Shown: piece by piece, positions 56,784 through 64,000 of the stretch | Numbering within the stretch: the first letter of the stretch is position 1 | How the letters are laid out: the number at the start of each line of letters is the position of its first letter | Origin: Lepraria neglecta | Taxonomy: Eukaryota; Ascomycota; Lecanoromycetes; Lecanorales; Stereocaulaceae | DNA: 64,000 nt | Assembly: GCA_033220425.1 (NCBI GenBank) | Contig: CM065652.1 | Coordinates: 558,001-622,000 of the forward strand | Direction of reading: 5' to 3' | The notes under the pieces: generated by a model | The model's input: the letters and a program-made list of their open reading frames with translations, nothing else | What the model was told of the DNA's origin: nothing | Databases searched by the model: none | Position numbers and translations under genes: made by a program

Positions 56784-59700
56784 TTAGCTTCCCCGGAAGA
56801 GGAACTGCATATCCTCGGGCGTAAGCTTTTCCATAGCGACTTGATCGTTATTGATGGTCCCGTTGATCATATTCGCCTTCTTCTCTTGTAACATCACCAT
56901 GCGCGACTCGACCGAGTCTTCGATACAGAGGCGAGTGATGACGCAAGGTCGCTTCTGGCCAATACGATGGCATCGATCAGCGGACTGCCACTCAGCAGCG
57001 GGGTTCCACCAGCTATGCATTCATTAGCAGAGTCCATAGGTGGACAAAGTGGAATGAACTTACGGATCGATGATAAAGACTCTCGAAGCTTCAGTCAGGT
57101 TCAATGCCACACCCCCGGCTTTGAGAGAAACAAGGAAGACTTCCACGTTGGTGTTATCCATAAAGTATTCAATGGACTTCTGGCGCTGAGCTGGACTCAT
57201 GCTGCCGTCCAACATGACAGTGTTGAACCCAGCTCGACGAAGGCGCCATTCGACAAGCTGCAACATAGAGGTGAACTGGGAGAAGACGATCGACTTGTGC
57301 GTCTGCTTCTGACTTCTCAGCTTGTATAGGTCATAGACCAGCATCTCGATCTTTGTTGACGAAGTCCAGTTCTCCATCTTAATACGATTGATGATTGAAT
57401 TCTTCTTGACATTTTCTTCGTCTTGCTCAATGTCTGGCTGGTCGAAGTCAATAGATAGAGGTATGTGACAGCGTGGGCAATCAGGTGAGTCATTTTCGGA
57501 AGCTCGCACATAGTCCTTGACACACTTCCGGCAGAACTCGTGATGGCAGCGCGAGCGAATTGGTTCTTCGGCAGTTTCGTCGCAGATGCTGCAGACCAAG
57601 ACATTTTGTCCACCTTCCGCATGCTTTTTGAGAATCAGATCCGGATGGTTGGCAACTTGGCGCATCTGCATGATGAGACCGAAGATATTGGCATAGTTGT
57701 TAAGCATAACTCCCGAACTAACGTAGGTGTCGAATTTGCGGGTGGTGTTGGACATGATGCTCGAAGAAAAGTCCCGCTCGATCTCGCCGAAGAATTCGTT
57801 GTGAATGATGACTTCCTTGGGTGGAAGCTCCATAGAAGCGGTATGATCGCGTTTCATGCGTCGTAACATGATCCGATCAGTGACAAGGCGCAACTTCTTC
57901 AGTGCTTCTCGACGAAGTTCGGGATATTGATTTTGAGTGATTGGATTTAGCAGTTCCTGATTGAAGACCGAGACATGTTGAAAACCGGTGTGTTTGCAGC
58001 TTGTACAACTCTTGGACTCGTCTTGTTCCCAGTGGAGCTCCGCACACTTGCACATCTTGCAAAAGTAACATGCAAAAGGCCTGATCTGCAGAAAGCGGAG
58101 AAGTGAAAAGAACTCTCCAATGCGATTTTGCACGGGTGTACCAGAAAGGCACCACTTGTGGTCGGCTTGTAACGCGAAGCACGCCTTAGCAACTAAAAAC
58201 TTCAATCAGCTACTGTTGCGTATCTTGCTACGATAATTTCTTACCTCCAGTAGTCCGTGACTTGATGTTGTGGGCTTCGTCTAGTATCAGCCGATGATAC
58301 TTGATTGCGTGAATCTTGCTGTTCTCTTTGACAAGGCCATCCTCGCGTTTCCAGCCCTTGGACTGTTTGCGATATGTAGACTCCAGGCCGGAGTAGGAGA
58401 TCATGATAACATCGAAACCTTTTAGATCCTTCATGGTCAGATTCTTGACCTTGGGGTTAGTGTTATGATAGACAAGCACTTTGAGTTTATCATCCGTGTA
58501 TTCTCTGATTTCGTTTTGCCATTGCATCAGCGCAACAGGGGGGACCACAACCAAAGTAGGATCTTTGGCAGGATAATCGCTCATGATCAACGAGACGGCC
58601 TGGATGGTTTTACCCATGCCCATCTCATCGCCTAGGAGTCCTCCTTTCCATTGAGATTGCTCCTGCTTGATCATCCAGTCCAAACCCTCGAGCTGGAAAG
58701 ATTTAAGCTTGCGTGTGATTGTGTCTGGTTGCGCAGCTTGGGAAGGTTGTATCACAGGGACTGCCTTGAGGTCCTCCCACATTATTTTGATCTCCGGATG
58801 TGCCTTTTCCAATTTAGCTCGCTCTCGGTCCGCCTGATATGCGTCAGTCTCTGTATGGTCAAATCTACAAGTCTTTCTTACCCTAGGTACACGATGGGCG
58901 GACCGTCCTCTTCTCGAGACTATGCGTCGCCTCCTAACGGTCGGAGCAGTGGCCGAGTTTGCAGATGCAATGGCCGGCGCAGCTGTCGTTGTAGCATTGT
59001 CTGATTCCGAATCTTCATCTTCCTCGACTTCATCTTCATCTTCATCTTCGAACATATCAGAGTCTACATCAGAGTCCAAAACATCAGATTGCAGATCAGA
59101 CAATTCGGAGTCATCGCTATCCAGAATCCGGCGAGAGCTACTCTCCTTCAAGGACTTGCTTGCACTCTCGCGAGCAGCCCGTGATGGCAAAGATGTGCGA
59201 GGGGTTGTCTTGGCTTTTTTTCGTTGAGGCAGAACGTCTTCATCGTCCGAAGAAACTCCCAGGGCTGATTTCCCAACACGGCGTCGCGATTTAGGAGGAA
59301 CCCAGTCATTTGACTTGTATTGCCTCTTTGTGGGCATCTCATCTGAAGAATCTTTGATATCGGAGAGTAGGTCGTCGTCATCATCTTCAGAATCCACAAT
59401 GAGGCCTCTAGATGCTTTTCCAGGTCTGGAACCCACTTGCGGCTCCTCCCCATACTCCTTTCCCTGCAACATTCGAGCCAAATCTGCGTCAGCGTCGATC
59501 ATATCGTCAAACTCAATTCGCTTCCTCTTCCCCTTAGCTGATGCATCCGACATCTTGGGAAATTTCCGGGCTCTTCCTTCTTTGACAAGTGACACTGCAG
59601 GTGTTGCAACTGCACTTGTAGCTGGTGTGTCATATTCACTTGACTGATCGCGAGTGCTTGAAATGGAGGAGCCAATCGAGGAGCGACTATTAGTTGGAAT

Positions 59701-59972
59701 GACGACCTTTTTCAGCACTTGCTGAGCGAGAGAGGGCAATGACTTTTTTGCAGACGGGGCATCTTCATCCCAGTCTATATCTTCCGAATCTAAGATGACA
59801 GCCCCGCTCTTGGAGGGTCTGCCTCTCTTTCTCGGTTGTTGAGCTGGAGATGATTCATTTTCTGGTATTGGGTTAGTGGTTGATAAGTTTTCGTGAGACT
59901 TGGTTATGTATTAGGCAGATACTCACTTGGTTTGGGGGCAGTTGCCCTTGCTCCTGAGGCTCCCCTGGCCAT
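56784..59972 (-). CDS. RAD16: RAD16 nucleotide-excision-repair ATPase/ubiquitin ligase
   Basis: Four exons (59972-59927, 59861-58245, 58192-57064, 57012-56784) give 1006 residues. Rad16 pairs with Rad7 in global-genome nucleotide excision repair of untranscribed DNA. The N-terminal 330 residues are acidic/Ser-rich with KRGRPSKSG. The SNF2 ATPase follows: motif [20 protein letters not shown] in [38 protein letters not shown] Cys-rich insert ([20 protein letters not shown]) precedes the RING ([20 protein letters not shown], then CRKC and CPRCH). The helicase C-terminal half has [20 protein letters not shown] and [20 protein letters not shown]. The RING inside the ATPase is diagnostic of Rad16/Rad5-type proteins, and the missing HIRAN domain favours Rad16. 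Exon 1 is a 15-residue start ([15 protein letters not shown]). Confidence 0.96.
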
Positions 59973-60455
59973 GATTAGATGCGAACCACAGGGCGAAGCT
60001 CCAAGACCATAGGCTGCCGGGCTTTATGGCCTACAGCGTGCAATGGAGGCCTAGAAGGATCTTTCGTCTTACGATAAGACAGATGTATCGTATGAGAACC
60101 GGATAAAGAGCAGTGGAAGTGATTGTAGAGAGGTAGAGAAAAGATCTGAGTGAACCGGAAAGTGAGATCTCAGTGTTAGCCGATACTAGCTTGCCACTGG
60201 CGTGTTAAAACGCGCCCGGCACGGTCGTGTCAATCAATCAAAAGCCGTGTTCCCTAGCGTATTCCCGGATAGTGACCGGAGATTGGTTCAAAGGACTACA
60301 CCTCAGCAGCTTACAGTTCGCATTATCGCAGTATTGGGACAACGAAAACTTCTTTAACTTCAACCTTTTTACCACAGGCCGATTCTGACCAACTGATGCA
60401 GCATCCGGTACAAGCTTCGTTGCGAGACTTGTAGACGACCTCAGTGGCGGCAAAC
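59973..60455. promoter_or_regulatory. shared promoter region, RAD16/RAD7
   Basis: These 483 bases separate the divergent start codons of two partner repair genes. No known damage-response box is recognised. The region's sharing is the notable point. Confidence 0.6.
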
Positions 60456-62430
60456 ATGTATGCCTTAATGTACTCTCACTGAACGCCGTGTCTAACAAGA
60501 TTTAGGTCTGGACGAAGAGCCGCAAACAACCGGATCAGAGGGCCCCAATCCGCCCTCACCGATTTCCTAGCCTCCAACAACATCTCTGCTGCTCAAATCA
60601 CCGCAGACTATGACCGTCGTCAGAGAGAAGCTCGGCAGCGAGAACAAGAAGAAGCAGCTGCGAATGGTGAGGCTATTGAGCAACAGCAAGAGGAAGATGA
60701 GGAACGTGCAGAGATAGAGGCAGCCGCTCAGAAGAAGAAGAGGAAGCGTCAGCAGGAGACAGCTCTAACTAAGGTCAAAGAAGGCAAGGCTAAGAAGAAG
60801 CAAAAGAAACGCAAAGGCGACGACAGCGATGGAGGCGATAGCGATGTCACTTGGGACATGTACACGAAGAAGAAGCCACTGCCTGGTCAGCTCGAGAATT
60901 GCGAGGAGTGCGACAAGCGATTTACAGTTACGCCATATAGCAAAACAGGCCCAGAAGGAGGACTTCTGTGCGTGAAATGTTCGAAAGAGCAGACTGCTCA
61001 GGAAAAGAAGAACCAGAAGGCGAAGAAGCCAGCTGTGAGCCGGGACAAGCGCCGACAAGTTCAGAGCAATTTGCTGGATGGTATTGTCCAGATTGGCGCC
61101 AAATCTTTACAGGATATCTGTATCAAGGTATGTGGCTGAGTACCGGGTGCACTTTCTGTGACCGGATAACTCTAACATACTATAGGAAGTGGCAAATAAC
61201 ATACTCGACATTGACGAATTCGGTGACCTGCCGCAAGAACTGCTCAACCCGCTGAGCCAGATCCTATCCCGGAGACGTGCAATTACTTCCAGAACTCTTG
61301 ACCTGTTCTTGCGTTCGGATCTAGACACCATAGATCTCTATGACTGTGGCAGTAAGTCTCTAGTCTTGATACAAAACACAAGCCGTGTCTAACATTCCGT
61401 AGAACTGGAGACTGAGGACTACATAAGAATCTTCTCCGTCGTCTCTAACATCCGCAACCTCAACCTCCGCAACGCAGGCCAATTCAAAGACGAAGTCATC
61501 GACTACATCATCGAGCGCAGCATCCCTATCAAAACCCTTCAACTCGAAGCCGCCAACTTAGTCTCCAACGATAAATGGACCCAATTCTTCATGAATTGTG
61601 GCGAGCCTCTCGAATTTCTCAAATTAACCTGGCTCGACTATTCCATGGACGACGACGCATTCAGCCACCTAATCCGCTACTGTCCCAACCTTACACGTCT
61701 AAAACTAAAGAAATGTTTCCGCCTTACCGACGCAGCCCTCAGCGCCATAAAAGATTTGAAGCAACTCGAGCGTCTCTCCCTCCGCTTCCCAACCCCAACC
61801 TCCTCAGACGCTCTCGCGGAACTCATCTCCAAAATCGGCCCCAACCTCAGAACCCTCTCCCTTGAAAACTTCACGGACGCAGACGACGACGTCCTCTCCA
61901 CCATCCACACATCATGCACCCAACTCTCCAAACTCCGTTTTACTGAAAACGACTACTGTACCGACGCCGGCTTCGTGGGTCTCTTCACCGAATGGTCCAA
62001 CCCACCTCTAGCCTTCATCGATCTCTCCAGCAACCGCTCAGTCGACTACTCCATGCCCGACGGCCCGGAAGTACCCACCGGTCTCGCTTCCGCTGGCTTC
62101 GAAGCGCTTATGGAACATTCCGGCGCCCGTCTCGAGCATCTGGACATCTCGTCCTGCCGTCACATCACTTATGAAACGTTCTCGAATATCTTCGACGGGA
62201 AGAATCAGTATCCGTTCCTCAAAGACATCAACATCTCGTTCTTAACAAAGATTGATACGGCCATCGCGGCTGGAATGTTCAGAAGCTGTCCAGAATTGAT
62301 CAAGGTGACTGCTTTTGGGTGTTTCAACGTTATTGATGTAGCGGTGCCGAAGGGGGTGGCGTTGATTGGAGTGCCGAATGCTCAGGATTCGATTGTGCAG
62401 GAGGGGGATGTTGATGCTGATCTCTTTTAG
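60456..62430 (+). CDS. RAD7: RAD7 nucleotide-excision-repair LRR protein
   Basis: Coding pieces 60456-60457, 60506-61127, 61186-61351 and 61403-62430 give 605 residues. The start codon is split: AT, a 48-base intron (60458-60505, TCTAACA branch), then G, giving MSGRRAANNRIRGPQSALTD followed by FLASNNISAAQI, the family's usual N-terminus. No other ATG lies in frame before the conserved start. A basic, helical region (KKKRKRQQETALTKVKEGKA) precedes a four-Cys zinc-like motif CEEC...CVKC (residues about 135-165). Leucine-rich repeats follow (LNLRNAGQFKDEVIDYIIER; LKLKKCFRLTDAALSAIKDL; LEHLDISSCRHITYETFSNI). Rad7 is the damage-recognition partner of Rad16 and a cullin-type ligase subunit in yeast. 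The split start is inferred and should be checked by RNA reads. Confidence 0.94.
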
Positions 62431-62909
62431 AATGGTGAAGCGAAATTTGAATAATGATTGCTATTAGCATGCGGAGGAGGAATTGTTACGTATCATAGCA
62501 CGCATGGTTATTTAAATGAGGGAGCCTGTGGTAGGCTAATTAGCAAGTTGAAGGATAGTATCACAATCATACAATGCACAGATACATGAGATTCGATGAT
62601 AAATTGTCCACAAAACTAGCCAGCCGCACGCTCAAGACTCGAATCCAACACCGGAATTATTGAAGTTGATAAGCTTATTGTACTCTATCAACGGTGCAGC
62701 TCTGTCAAACCGTCTCAATCATATTTCGACAAGCTATATATATGTACACAAAAAATCGCACATCGCTGATAATATCCTATATCCTACAATCTTCTAATAC
62801 GCTTTCCCCCAAATAATGTATCCATAAAGTATCTTCCAAACCCTAGAAACCAGAAACGAAAAAGATGATGTATGTATGTATACATATTCTGAAAATACGA
62901 AAAAGCAAA
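62431..62909. other. convergent 3' intergenic region
   Basis: Between the RAD7 stop and the next gene's stop. No coding sequence seen; AT-rich 3' UTR-like. Confidence 0.4.
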
Positions 62910-64000
62910 TCATTCACCCCGTCTCCTCACCCACCCATCGGGCTCCCCATCTTTCCCACCCTCCCAAATCGTCTCCTCCGCCTCAGAAGCAATGGGACTA
63001 AAGACATCCACCTCCTCAATCTCGTCCTCGTCTTCCTCCTCAATGATCTCCCCGCTAGCTCTCCCCGCCACACTCGCGCTTCGACTCCCGCCAGTGCTGG
63101 AATCTCGTGGTCTGACGACGGGACTGCCGCCATTTCCGGTACCAATGGAGAGCATGGGTCCTCGAAACGGAGTCTTTTTCCTCTTAGCGAAGGCAAGGCC
63201 AGAAGGCGAGGCGAAGTTGGCAGATTCGTTGTAATTGGGCGCGGCACGGACGAGGCGGATGTTTGAGGGGAAAGAGGAGACGGTGGGGGTGGCGGGGAGG
63301 ACTTTGACGGATGTGTGTGGAGATCGTGAGGTTCTGGAGAATGGGGCAGATGAGTGGATTGAGTTCGAGGTGGAAGAGGTGGATGAGGCTTTGGAGTGAC
63401 TGGGGACGTGCTGGACGCTGCGGATCGAGGAGATGGAAGACGAGGTTGATTTGCGACCGCGGAGACCGCCGGATGAATGCCGATATAATGAGCGCGGCGT
63501 TATGGGGGCTGGGGAGAGTGAGGCTCGCTGTCTGGGTGTGGGGATTCGTGGTCGTGGGTAGGCACCGGTGGAGACTTGACGCGTTGGTGTTGCTTGTCTG
63601 ATGGGGATGGCACTGTTCGGGACATGACGAGATTCAATGAGACCTTTTTTCAAGGGAGGAGAATTTTTGAGCGTCGAGGTATCACTCCTAGAGGCAGATG
63701 GGGACTTGGCCCTTTTCGTGGATTCCAAGAACCAGTGCTTAATGGATGCGAGCTGATTGATAATAGCATGTTGATGTCGACGAGGCGGACGCCGTTTTGG
63801 GACGCCGTTTGGCGGTGCAAGAAGGTCTGGGTTTGTAGAGACTAGTTGAAGTGTGCTTCCTCTTGATCGTCTTACCTCTTTTGGAGGGAGAGGTGGTCGA
63901 CGCCTAGAAGAGCTCACCGAACGTTGCCGGACAGGGTCCTTTTCAATAGGTGGTGGAGGAAGCGGAGAGTTCGGCGAGTCAAGGCTGATACCCTCACGTA
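62910..64000 (-). CDS. C-terminal part of a Ser/Arg/Pro-rich protein, 5' end beyond the window
   Basis: The frame is open from the stop at 62910 to the window edge. It reads, toward the C-terminus: EGISLDSPNSPLPPPPIEKD, SSSRRRPPLPPKEVRRSRGS, a more conserved-looking HQHAIINQLASIKHWFLEST followed by KRAKSPSASRS, then long Ser/Arg/Thr-rich stretches, SVKVLPATPTVSSFPSNIRL and an acidic end (EIIEEEDEDEIEEVDVFSPI, DGWVRRRGE). GTAAG at 63881 could be an intron donor, but no acceptor improves the frame. The LASIKHWFLEST segment followed by a disordered tail is how some fungal Ser/Thr kinases end, but the kinase domain would lie outside the window and I cannot confirm it. The pattern fits a regulatory tail with phosphorylation sites. 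Confidence 0.6.
   Translation of the reverse strand, partial: REGISLDSPNSPLPPPPIEKDPVRQRSVSSSRRRPPLPPKEVRRSRGSTLQLVSTNPDLLAPPNGVPKRRPPRRHQHAIINQLASIKHWFLESTKRAKSPSASRSDTSTLKNSPPLKKGLIESRHVPNSAIPIRQATPTRQVSTGAYPRPRIPTPRQRASLSPAPITPRSLYRHSSGGLRGRKSTSSSISSIRSVQHVPSHSKASSTSSTSNSIHSSAPFSRTSRSPHTSVKVLPATPTVSSFPSNIRLVRAAPNYNESANFASPSGLAFAKRKKTPFRGPMLSIGTGNGGSPVVRPRDSSTGGSRSASVAGRASGEIIEEEDEDEIEEVDVFSPIASEAEETIWEGGKDGEPDGWVRRRGE

Overview
The window is nuclear DNA of a filamentous ascomycete (Pezizomycotina). The reasons are short introns of about 48-65 bases with GT-AG ends and CTAAC-type branch sites, dense genes on both strands, a PTH11-type rhodopsin-domain receptor, a 14-helix DHA2 MFS transporter, and housekeeping proteins of ascomycete type. 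The class cannot be fixed from the sequence alone. Exon joins below were worked out by hand from splice signals and reading phase; each chosen set of exons keeps one open frame.

Layout. 0-7.7 kb: URA6 (cut by the left edge), a small membrane protein ORF, a four-helix HAM-8-like membrane protein, a long gene-poor stretch, and the MFS transporter. 8.1-9.5 kb: a decayed Tc1/mariner-type DNA transposon. 9.6-26.4 kb: a dense core block with SEC53, FMP32, BRN1 (condensin), RGD2 (RhoGAP), CDC6 and a 1764-residue disordered/coiled-coil protein. 27.4-33.5 kb: an uncertain small gene, a C2H2 regulator and a SWIM-finger protein. 34.0-35.6 kb: a tandem pair of Gly-Asp-Ser repeat proteins ending in Cys-Cys. 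35.8-44.9 kb: a zinc alcohol dehydrogenase, a small phosphoprotein-like gene, PXR1, a 778-residue coiled-coil protein, RAMP4/YSY6 and a 61-residue membrane protein. 45.8-56.4 kb: an accessory, partly AT-rich stretch with an inverted pair of four-helix proteins (one broken), the rhodopsin-domain receptor, repeat relics, a GC-rich secreted epoxide-hydrolase-like gene and a thioesterase remnant. 56.8-62.4 kb: RAD16 and RAD7 divergent from one promoter region. 62.9 kb to the edge: a partial Ser/Pro-rich protein.

How genes relate: RAD16 and RAD7 encode partners of the global-genome nucleotide excision repair complex and face away from a shared 483-base region. BRN1/RGD2, CDC6/the giant protein, PXR1/the coiled-coil protein and RAMP4/the 61-residue protein are other divergent pairs. 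I see no CRISPR, rRNA or convincing tRNA, and no biosynthetic cluster around the MFS gene. The most novel-looking items are the Gly-Asp-Ser/Cys-Cys tandem pair, the inverted four-helix family and the 61-residue spliced gene.
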